Shown here piece by piece: positions 48,317-56,600 of a stretch of DNA of 64,000 nt. The stretch is from positions 59,554 through 123,553 of the IMG/VR virus record IMGVR_UViG_3300048592_001371, one strand, 5' to 3'. Numbering within the stretch: position 1 is the first letter of the stretch; every line of letters starts with the position of its first letter. The translations under genes and the position numbers were made by a program. The notes under the pieces were generated by a model. That model saw only the letters and a list, made by a program, of their open reading frames with translations. It made no database searches and was not told the DNA's origin. Source of the stretch: a virus.

Positions 48317-49243
48317 ATGCAAACTCTGAACAAACGTCGTATCGTCGATAGCTTCAAGGAGCGCATGAAGTCCACCATCGTGGCGAACATCCACGACTTC
48401 CGTGCTCTGTCCCCGACAATCGCCAAGGTCGTTGTCACCTTCAATACCAAGGATGCCGATCAGGACACTTTGCGTGAGGCGCTTGCCCACGTACTCGACC
48501 ACCGCGTCGTCCCGATCGAAGGTTCTTTCCGCTGGGTGCACAGCTTCTCCCTCCCGGCCGTGGTTGGCTTCGTTCGCAAGAATCGCGAGATTCGTCCCAT
48601 TGAGGAAGCCAATTCCAAGGGCATGAAGGCCCTTGCGTCCAATCTGCTGATGGATTCTGTCGATGAATCCCTGTGGGAAGTTCGCAGCGGTTCCAACGGT
48701 CAGAAGATCCTCGTTCGCCAAGAGATGGAAGACCTGTCCGAGCTTCTGGTGACCGCTTCCATTCGCCAGCACAATGCTCCGAAGCTGTCCAGCATTGGCA
48801 GTGACGTGTCGCGTGGCGAGTTCGTCTCCTTCGTCGATCCCAAGCTTGAAATCTCGCGTATCGGTTACGTCCTGGCCGTCGAAGGGGACAACGTCGAAGT
48901 GATGCCCTACGTCTCGCAAGAGGAACAGCAGGACTTCGATCTCGTTCAAGACGATGTCGAAACGGATCCGGCTACCGCGCCGAACGAAGGCGAAGAAATG
49001 CGTGGCGAAGGCAACAAGGTCGCCCAGCGTCTGTACGAAATGGAAGCTCCGGTCCACGTTGGCCAGGACTTCCTGACAGATGCCGCTACTCTGAACGGCA
49101 CCGATGTTCAGAAGACAGTCGCCGCTCCGGCGAATCCGAACGTCAAAGAGCACATGCTGGACTACTACAAGAAGATGTTCAGCTACGCTCCGGACTATTA
49201 CGAGCAAATCAAGCAGATCATCGAGGGACGGGCTGCAATGTAA
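48317..49243 (+). CDS. Unknown, probable abundant virion protein
   Basis: A 308-residue protein preceded by TAGGAG. Codons are frequently C-ending, as expected of highly expressed genes. The N-terminal 180 residues are a compact alpha/beta region (AKVVVTFNTKDADQDTLREAL, VGFVRKNREIRPI), then an acidic disordered stretch (DDVETDPATAPNEGEE) and a helical C-terminus. It has its own long leader and a terminator-like hairpin behind it. Function unknown. Confidence 0.6.
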   Translation: MQTLNKRRIVDSFKERMKSTIVANIHDFRALSPTIAKVVVTFNTKDADQDTLREALAHVLDHRVVPIEGSFRWVHSFSLPAVVGFVRKNREIRPIEEANSKGMKALASNLLMDSVDESLWEVRSGSNGQKILVRQEMEDLSELLVTASIRQHNAPKLSSIGSDVSRGEFVSFVDPKLEISRIGYVLAVEGDNVEVMPYVSQEEQQDFDLVQDDVETDPATAPNEGEEMRGEGNKVAQRLYEMEAPVHVGQDFLTDAATLNGTDVQKTVAAPANPNVKEHMLDYYKKMFSYAPDYYEQIKQIIEGRAAM

Positions 49244-49249
49244 GGGACG

Positions 49250-49280
49250 AAGGGTGGTCGAGACCACCCTTCCCTTTCTT
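49250..49280 (+). terminator. Terminator after the 308-residue gene
   Basis: Stem AAGGGTGGT (49250-49258) and ACCACCCTT (49263-49271) with a CGAG loop, followed by CCCTTTCTT. A compact GC-rich hairpin with a pyrimidine tail. Confidence 0.8.
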
Positions 49281-49292
49281 GGGACCAAGCCT

Positions 49293-49709
49293 ATGGACAA
49301 AGATATGAGATACCGTGACGTTCAGAAACGATTGCAGATGGCCGACGTGCGTCTTGCTGTTCCCAAATACGAGGAGCAGTTCAATGACATCGACTATCGA
49401 GTCATTCAGTGCGATGTTCTGTCGCACTCTATCCAAAATGCTTCCAAGGAGTTCGTTGAGTTCTGCTCTCGAATAGACGACCAAGAGTTGGGACAAACTC
49501 TGGCGCAGTACATGCAGAACAACGACTTTGGCAAGCTGTCCGATTTCTTGGCGCAAGGGCACGCCAAGATCGATACGCCAGACATGCGAAAACTGCAAAG
49601 CCTCTTTTCCAAGCTTCAGCGCGACTACCTCACGTTGCTTGGGCACTGGAGTCAAATAAGCAGGATGTCGCGCGACCTCCACGATTCGATCAAACGTCTG
49701 GTGCACTGA
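49293..49709 (+). CDS. Unknown helical protein
   Basis: A 138-residue protein. ATG 49293 is taken because the longer upstream frame would run through the preceding gene and terminator; ATG 49305 is possible. Almost all helix, with Gln/Asp/Leu heptads. No motif is recognised. Confidence 0.6.
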   Translation: MDKDMRYRDVQKRLQMADVRLAVPKYEEQFNDIDYRVIQCDVLSHSIQNASKEFVEFCSRIDDQELGQTLAQYMQNNDFGKLSDFLAQGHAKIDTPDMRKLQSLFSKLQRDYLTLLGHWSQISRMSRDLHDSIKRLVH

Positions 49710-49710
49710 C

Positions 49711-49962
49711 ATGAGATACTCCGCTATTCAGAAACGTATGACCGTCGCGGCTCCGGTAACAAGGGACGAAGTTAAAACAGTTTTTACTGAGCAGAAGGTC
49801 GGCCCGGCTAACAAATCTGTCAAGGGCGCGACCGTGCGTACAATCAAAGACAAGTTTCGCGGACGCGTTCCCCGGGACCAAAGGCTGTTTGTACGATTCA
49901 TGGACACTCTTGGTTTCAAATCGGAGTGGAGCAATCAAGCCAGCGCTTGGGTCTATTACTGA
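49711..49962 (+). CDS. Unknown small basic protein
   Basis: An 83-residue protein starting 1 nt after the preceding stop. Basic, with a C-terminal SEWSNQASAWVYY segment; it could be a small winged-helix-like domain. No family is assigned. Confidence 0.6.
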   Translation: MRYSAIQKRMTVAAPVTRDEVKTVFTEQKVGPANKSVKGATVRTIKDKFRGRVPRDQRLFVRFMDTLGFKSEWSNQASAWVYY

Positions 49963-49971
49963 GGAACGTAT

Positions 49972-50448
49972 ATGCCTACCACCTATATCAAGAAGCTAGC
50001 CAAGCAAGGCAAAGGAACAATCCAAGCGCTTGAGAAGAAATGGGCCAAGGCCAAGAAGCTTGCTGCTGAACAAAAGCACAAGGACGACTACCCATATATT
50101 ACGGGCATTTTCAAAAAAATGGTGGGGGCAAGTTTTTACCTACGTGTTCTCTCCCGTATGTGTGAGACGGCCGCTCCCAGGAACAACATTTGGTTTGGAT
50201 TGCGTAACCAGACAGACGTCATTCGGATGGCGAAGGCGTTCGGCTTCAAAGGAACCATCAATTTCAACGCCGATTGGACAGTCGTCCGAAAGGAAGGCGA
50301 GGTAGAGATAGGCTACGATCCGGAAGAAGGGTTCGCCTTCTACGGTGACAAGAAGGTAGTGGCGGACTTGCTGAAACGGATGTTTCCTAGCGTCCGTATT
50401 AAGGTTGCGGGCACTGACGTCTACGTCAAAGGTATTAAGTGGTACTAG
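49972..50448 (+). CDS. Unknown phage protein with N-terminal KWAKAK helix
   Basis: A 158-residue protein preceded by GAGGAACG. The N-terminal 55 residues (KGTIQALEKKWAKAKKLA ... YPYITGIFKKMVGA) match a pattern I recall from small uncharacterised phage proteins. The C-terminal ~95 residues form a separate alpha/beta domain. Function unknown. Confidence 0.65.
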   Translation: MPTTYIKKLAKQGKGTIQALEKKWAKAKKLAAEQKHKDDYPYITGIFKKMVGASFYLRVLSRMCETAAPRNNIWFGLRNQTDVIRMAKAFGFKGTINFNADWTVVRKEGEVEIGYDPEEGFAFYGDKKVVADLLKRMFPSVRIKVAGTDVYVKGIKWY

Positions 50449-50462
50449 TCAAGGAGGTTCAA

Positions 50463-50750
50463 ATGACATATAGCAAAACGATCAAGCGTCTGAAAGTGAC
50501 CGCGGATGATCAAGCACAATTCCCAGCCGGTGTTCGCATTACTAACAAGTCTCTCGCACGCGCCGAACACGTCGCTGCGAAGATCGGTCTCGAAGACGAT
50601 ACTGACGGACATAGACTGCTAGTCGGGCTTTTGGCTTATGCGGCGGAGCACCCGAAAACCGCCGCTCGCTTTCCGGACATAGCGGCCAACGCTGTCAAGA
50701 TGAAGCACAATCTGTCGCTCGTAATGAAGGCTCTAGCGCGGAGCAAGTAA
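50463..50750 (+). CDS. Unknown small protein
   Basis: A 95-residue protein; ATG 50463 follows AAGGAGG and is preferred over the upstream GTG-type frame. Helical and basic (RITNKSLARAEHVAAKIGL, VKMKHNLSLVMKALARSK). No function is visible. Confidence 0.65.
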   Translation: MTYSKTIKRLKVTADDQAQFPAGVRITNKSLARAEHVAAKIGLEDDTDGHRLLVGLLAYAAEHPKTAARFPDIAANAVKMKHNLSLVMKALARSK

Positions 50751-50766
50751 CCCGGAAAGGGAAGTC

Positions 50767-51408
50767 ATGTTGGGAAGTAACATTGTCAGAATTGACAGAA
50801 GAGAGCGGACGAAGAAGACAAAGAAACAGTCCGCTCCATTGATGTTGGAAGACAAGCGACCGAAGAGCCTTGAGAGAATCAAGAAGAAACGCTCCAAGAA
50901 GATTCTGTCGCTTGACCAGCAGAACAAGAAGCTGAAGAAGCTGGGTTCTACCTTCGGCGTCAAAGCGAAAGAGGTCTACGACCTGATTCAGAAGGGTGAC
51001 ATGGATAAGGCCATTGTCACCTTCCAGCGTCAAATGCTGGCGACGCTGATGCGCTTGATCCCGATGGCCGAGAAGGAGTACCGCAAGTACAAGAAGGAAT
51101 ACACGGCCTACGCCCTGAATTCCTTGATCTCCCAGGCTAGAGAACTCACATCGGATATCCAAGCCTCGGACGATAGAGCTAGGCTTGCAAATACGCTGGT
51201 GATGGATGTTCTCAAACCGGCCTTCCAGCAAAGCGTGCAGGAGATGATTAACACACACTACGCTTTGAAGATGCGAATCAAGTCCAAGGTCAAGAACCCT
51301 GATCTTGTAGAGGACGCCGTCGATAACTGTGCGAAGGAAATAGCACAGTTCATGAACGAAGTGTTCAGAACCACGGCCGAGCAAATCAAGCAGTCACTGA
51401 CCAAGTGA
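50767..51408 (+). CDS. Unknown, basic N-terminus and helical body
   Basis: A 213-residue protein preceded by GGAAAGGGAAG. Residues 10-60 are extremely Lys/Arg-rich (RRERTKKTKKQS, KRPKSLERIKKKRSKK). The rest is helical with Gln/Glu/Lys. The basic stretch could bind nucleic acid. No family is recognised. Confidence 0.65.
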   Translation: MLGSNIVRIDRRERTKKTKKQSAPLMLEDKRPKSLERIKKKRSKKILSLDQQNKKLKKLGSTFGVKAKEVYDLIQKGDMDKAIVTFQRQMLATLMRLIPMAEKEYRKYKKEYTAYALNSLISQARELTSDIQASDDRARLANTLVMDVLKPAFQQSVQEMINTHYALKMRIKSKVKNPDLVEDAVDNCAKEIAQFMNEVFRTTAEQIKQSLTK

Positions 51409-51415
51409 GGATACT

Positions 51416-52192
51416 ATGAAGCAAGTTGCAGCGATCAAAACACTCACAGTTGATACTCACCGTCAAGCTGTGCAAGACGTCGAACAGGTCTCCCCTAGCG
51501 TGAATGTCCAAACGCAGATGAAGGAACAACCGGACGAACTAATCAACCGGCTAGCCTCACAGTTCCGCAACTATGGTGGCGAGGTAGACATTGCAGTTAC
51601 GGATTTGCCTGAAGGTCAGAAGAAGCATTGCTTGATGTACACTCGGGATAGCGACTGGCCTGCGACGTATCCTGTCTCCAGCGAAACAGAATTCTGTCTT
51701 GAGTACGACAGTCTGCTCAAGACCTGGAAAGCTACGGGTCGTCTGTTCGGACTGCTGGTCAATGACGACATGCCACCGGAAGCCTTGCTGCATTCGTTGC
51801 AGAATCGTGGCCATACAAAGATGGCACCGAAACAGGCCTTCTTCAATTTCGCCATCAAGTACGCGGAACGCTACACAGGCGACCATCGTCTGATGCTGTA
51901 CAAGCTTGGCATAGAGCTTGTTGCTATCGGCACGATGGTTCTGTCGACGGGACCGGACGAGAAGATCATTGCTACCTGGGTGTCTGGCTCCGATCCCGGC
52001 TTCTGCGTCTACTTCTCAGTCGAGCAAACACCTATCAGCGAGAGGCTCCTGTTTGGCTTCTTCCCTGAGCCGGCAACTCACACGTTCCTCGCAGACCCGG
52101 CTGGTTTCCTCGGTGTGGTTCAACTGACAGAAGAGTACCAGCTGCGTCTGAAACAGTTCACCGTACAATGTTTCCTTCCCGCGGCCGAGTAG
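51416..52192 (+). CDS. Unknown protein
   Basis: A 258-residue protein preceded by TGAGG. Mixed alpha/beta with several aromatic strands in the second half (GFCVYFSVEQT, ERLLFGFFPEPATHTF). No known motif. Its last 25 nt overlap the HNH gene. Confidence 0.65.
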   Translation: MKQVAAIKTLTVDTHRQAVQDVEQVSPSVNVQTQMKEQPDELINRLASQFRNYGGEVDIAVTDLPEGQKKHCLMYTRDSDWPATYPVSSETEFCLEYDSLLKTWKATGRLFGLLVNDDMPPEALLHSLQNRGHTKMAPKQAFFNFAIKYAERYTGDHRLMLYKLGIELVAIGTMVLSTGPDEKIIATWVSGSDPGFCVYFSVEQTPISERLLFGFFPEPATHTFLADPAGFLGVVQLTEEYQLRLKQFTVQCFLPAAE

Positions 52193-52503
52193 TACGTATC
52201 AAGAGAGCGGACTACGGGGACGACTGGGAACGTACGGCTGAAGAGGTGCTAGAGCGAGACAACTATACCTGTCGAGACTGTGGCAAACCCGTCCGTCGTA
52301 CTTCGCTGCGAGCCGTGCACCACATCATTCCGCTGTCGCGTGGTGGTACGAACAGGAAGAACAATCTGAAGACGCAATGTGATGATTGCCATGCAAAGAA
52401 GCATCCGCACTTGCAGAAACAACCCAAGCGCGTAGAACGTTTCAAGACGCCGACAAAAGCTTCTGTGAAACGATTCTACACCAAGAAATCCTATCGGATG
52501 TAG
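52168..52503 (+). CDS. HNH endonuclease
   Basis: A 111-residue protein. Zinc cysteines C35/C38 (CRDC) and C71/C74 (CDDC) bracket the HNH core VHHIIPLSRGGTNRKNNLKTQ (His51/His52, Asn66) and H75. The C-terminus is basic. Free-standing phage HNH proteins are either homing endonucleases or packaging/recombination nucleases. Its position inside a tight gene string, overlapping the upstream gene, fits either. No intron or inserted neighbour is evident. Confidence 0.85.
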   Translation: MFPSRGRVVRIKRADYGDDWERTAEEVLERDNYTCRDCGKPVRRTSLRAVHHIIPLSRGGTNRKNNLKTQCDDCHAKKHPHLQKQPKRVERFKTPTKASVKRFYTKKSYRM

Positions 52504-52506
52504 GGA

Positions 52507-53247
52507 ATGGACAACAAGGACCTGATACTGTTAGGCGTACCCGAAGAGGACATTGCCGAGCCGACCATCTACAACTATCCGTCCAAGTTCAACCCCAACG
52601 CCTTTGTTATCTGGGACAAGATCCTTCAACTGTCGGATGTGGAGAACGCTACCGACAAATGGGACTTTGTCATCCGCAAGTTCGTTGCTCAGTGCCGGAT
52701 GCGGCGCATCCCTATCTATCACAAGAAATTGGATCGCACGGACAACAACTGGATCATCGAGTACTGCCGTCTTCGCCGCAAGAAGATTACACGGTTCTAC
52801 GACCAGATGGGTGTCTTCACTACGCAGACCCGGATTTTCAAACTCGGTGTGATGCGTGAGTATACAACGATGCACAATGGCTTTTGGATCGAGGCCACCA
52901 TCCCGGTACGCCAAATCGATCTACGCGCCACGGTAGAGTTGCTCAAGTCCTATCGCTTCTTTCCCGATCTCAATGCGGAGAAGCACAGCGACGTTGGCTA
53001 CCGACATTGGCATCGTTGGCTGATAGGCGAGATTGGTAAAGTAGACTTACGGTTTGCTGCTTCCGGGAACGAAACGGCTGAATTCGGCTACGCCGTCTAC
53101 GTTCCCAGATTGCCCTTCCTGAGCCTTGGGCCAAATGAACAAAGAACGCGTCAGCCGTTACTTGACGAGTTCGTAGACCGCTTTGTATGGAAGCCTTTGA
53201 CCATAGCTCATCGGTTCCGCAATATCCCGTATGGCATTTTGTTTTGA
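52507..53247 (+). CDS. Unknown protein
   Basis: A 246-residue protein starting 3 nt after the HNH stop, with TAGGG upstream. Rich in Arg, Trp and Tyr, with beta strands in the second half (YRHWHRWLIGEIGKVDLRFAASG). No motif is recognised. Confidence 0.65.
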   Translation: MDNKDLILLGVPEEDIAEPTIYNYPSKFNPNAFVIWDKILQLSDVENATDKWDFVIRKFVAQCRMRRIPIYHKKLDRTDNNWIIEYCRLRRKKITRFYDQMGVFTTQTRIFKLGVMREYTTMHNGFWIEATIPVRQIDLRATVELLKSYRFFPDLNAEKHSDVGYRHWHRWLIGEIGKVDLRFAASGNETAEFGYAVYVPRLPFLSLGPNEQRTRQPLLDEFVDRFVWKPLTIAHRFRNIPYGILF

Positions 53248-53256
53248 GGAGCAATC

Positions 53257-53631
53257 ATGGCCGAGAACATTAAAGTTCTTCGCACAATAGAAGACCGGAT
53301 CGACTCGTTGGACGAGGAAATCCAAAAGATGGGCGAGACGGTTCCGCGCCGTGTCATCGAGCTTGTCTCTGATCTGAGAAGCTTGTTAATCGAATACCGG
53401 ACAACCGTTCGTTCCGACGAGCAGCGTGCCGAGTTGCTCGACAAGATTCGTTCTTCCTTTGAAGGGATGCCGTTGATCGAGGCAGCCCAGATAGCAAGCG
53501 GGCTATACACACGTGCCTTCTTTGAAGGCGACGGAGACGTTCTGTTTGGGCAACAGCTGTCGACATGGCTGTGCGACAAGTTTGCCAACCAACCGACAGC
53601 GAACATAGATTTGTGGAGGCAATTCAAATGA
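53257..53631 (+). CDS. Unknown acidic helical protein
   Basis: A 124-residue protein preceded by GAGGAGC. Helical, Glu/Asp/Arg-rich (EDRIDSLDEEIQKMGE). Its stop overlaps the helicase start by 4 nt (ATGA), so it may be a partner of that protein. Confidence 0.65.
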   Translation: MAENIKVLRTIEDRIDSLDEEIQKMGETVPRRVIELVSDLRSLLIEYRTTVRSDEQRAELLDKIRSSFEGMPLIEAAQIASGLYTRAFFEGDGDVLFGQQLSTWLCDKFANQPTANIDLWRQFK

Positions 53632-56600
53632 AACTGAGAATCCTAGCGGCACGCGAGAAGGAAATCGACATCAAGAAACTCGGCGTCGCCAAAGTCCTTC
53701 TCGGTGGTAAGAAACACAAGGGCTCACAGGAATTCGTTGCCTACGCTATGGTGGCTGCGAAGAACTACATCTTCAATTCGCTGTACAGCCCGGCCTTCTA
53801 CACACTGGCACTTGAGCACAAGGCCTTCACAACTGAGGAACAGTACAAGGCCGCTTTCCTGGAGGTAGGTAAGCTGGCTCTGGCGACGCGTATTCGCAAG
53901 ATGCGTAACAGCTTGATGATGTCCATTCCGACCACGGTCGTGAATACCAGCTCGCCTTACTATCCGCCGATGGGTAACAGGAACTACGACGCCAGTCAGG
54001 GCGACGTACTCGAAGATTTTGTCAAACGGGCTTTGGAATTCGCCCCGGAATATTTCGACGTCGACAAAACCATCGACGTGACCGTTCCTGTGGATACAGT
54101 GATGGCGCACGAGATCGTGATTCCGGGCTTCAATGTCTCGTCGGAGTACAAGACCAACTTTAAGAACTCCGTGAAGCGTTTCCGCTTTGTGTGCCCCTCT
54201 GTGATAGAGTCCGTGAAAGCGATTCACGGCCAGAGATTGACACACTACGACGCGGATGGGAACCCGATGGTTCCTACAACGCTCGAAGATTACGCCGGCC
54301 GCACAGACGAGGAAGGTCAGCGGCACCGTCGCGAGTTTATCGAGTGGGTGGTTCGTAATCGCCCGATTATGGCCTACATTGACATTTTGCTGGATCAGCA
54401 AACTCTCCTCAGTATCACGAACAACGACACCTTCGATACAGTCCAGAATCAGACAGTTGGTGCCTGGGCGCACAACCTCCTTCAGTACGCCTTTACTCCC
54501 GGTTCGGACTCGGAACTTGTCGATTCGGTACAGGACATTTCCAAGATCTCGTCCTTCAACAAGACAAGTCCGGTACGTGAAGTTGCTCGTACTAACGCTG
54601 ATGGCCTATCCATTACCAGTTCTGGCGACCTGCGTTTCCTACCTATCGTCGATAAGGGTGAGCAGTATGAAGCGGATGTTGAAGATCGTGGTCGTCAGGA
54701 TGACGGGGACTGGGCATTAACGGACCCGAAGAATCCGCGTTCCTTGAAGAAGGAAGTTGCCGAAGATGGGACAGAACGCTTCACCTCCAAGCGCAGTTTG
54801 CGTGACCAGATCATCTACACCGATCTGAAATACGGCAAGTTCTGCTACACCGATACGGAAGGTAAGCTCGTTGTCCAGGATATCGAATCGTGGCGTCCGG
54901 CCGCGTTGAACTCGATTTCCAAAGTCATGAATTACTTGCTGGACGCGAGCTCGACCAAATCAGAGGCAGCCTGGAATGACGTGTCGCGTTGCTGCAAATA
55001 CGCAAGGGACAATGGCTTCACATTGCCACAAGATGAGATCGACAACGCCTCTCGACTGTTCTACAATCTGGGTGGCACCCGGGAACATCAAGGGCAATTG
55101 ATCCGGGCCTTGAACGAGGACGGTCCCGAAGCCTTTGTTATTCAACTGACTCGACACCTCGCCTCCCTGTACGGTAGCGAAGTGAATTTGGATCGACGTA
55201 CTCCGCTGACAGAGCCTGAGAAGAATATCGTTGGCGAGTTCTACAGCAATCGGGGTGTTCGGCTTGGCGACATCGGTCCCGCACCGTATATCCCAATGCT
55301 CCGCTTGGTCTATCTGCAGGTCAAATTCACGCATGACGCGTATCACGCTAATCCGGACGAGTTCATTCGACACTCCTCTGTCGTTTCCATGATGCGTGTG
55401 GTAGCCATGGCCACCGTGATCGAGAAATACGGTAGCCGTGTCGATCAAGTGAAGCAACAAGACCAGCAAGAGCGGGCCGTGTATCTCCAGCCAAACTTGG
55501 CGGACGTAAAGGGGCTGACAGTCGAAGGCATCCCCTTCGTCAAAGGTCTGCGTTTGATGCCCCACCAAGTGAAGGCGTGGAACTACATCCGCAATAGTCC
55601 TCCGAACGAGGTACTCGACGTTTCCGCCGGTGGTGGCAAGACCATATTGGCACTGATAGACATCTGGTACAACCAAGGGAAGAAGAACGTCAAGAAACCC
55701 CTGATCATGTGTCCGACCTATCTGGTCAAAAACTACTTTGCAGATGCGGCCTACGCCTCTCAAGGACGTGTGAACGTTGTTGCTATTACTAGCGGCACGT
55801 TGCGTCGTTGGGGGCGTGACAAACTGACGAACATTATCGAGAAGGCTCCGATCAATACCATCTTCGTTGCCGGTTTCGATTTCTTGCGTGGTGGTATCAA
55901 GCGCATATCCTACGGTGCGAAGCGTATCCAGATTTCGGAGAACGCTGAGTTCCTGCGTCAGTTTAACTTTGACGGATTGTGGATCGACGAATCGCACATG
56001 CTCAAGAACGATAAGAGCTTGCGCACGCGTTCCGTGGCACGTTTGATAGCGGGCATCCCATATCGTCGTGAAATGACCGGCACGTACAACCCGAACGACT
56101 ACCGTGACGTTGTCGGTCAGTTTGGATTGATGGATCCGTCTGCGTTCGGAGACATGGACAACTTTGTCAGCGAGTACGCCGAAGAGGTGAAAGGCGGACG
56201 GGTGTATGCGTGGAAGCAAAACGCGGCCCGCAAGATTCGCGAACGCATGTCTGAGCATTCGGCCTACATCAAGATCGGACGCAAGGAATGGGCCTCGTTG
56301 CTTCCTCCGCGTATGGAACCGGTTCTGGGACCCGACGGCCAGCCTGTGATGGGACCGGATGGTCAAGTACAGAAGCAAGGCACCGAAACATTCCACCCCG
56401 TCGAACTGACAGCGGCCCAAAGCGATCTATACAACGTATTGCTTGAGACCTCCTTAAAGGAGATCCAGGAGCAGATGGCCAACGACCCCAAGATGGCGCG
56501 TCTGATGCGCGCTATCGAGGAAAAGGGCGATGGCGACGAATCCGTCGAGGAAATGGAAGACGATTTGATGGAACAGCTCCTGGGTGTGTATATCCAGCGC

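Noticed and set aside
54960-56420. 486-codon minus-strand open frame
   Set aside because: It lies wholly inside the SNF2 gene, whose motifs are clear; it is a frame shadow of biased codon use.
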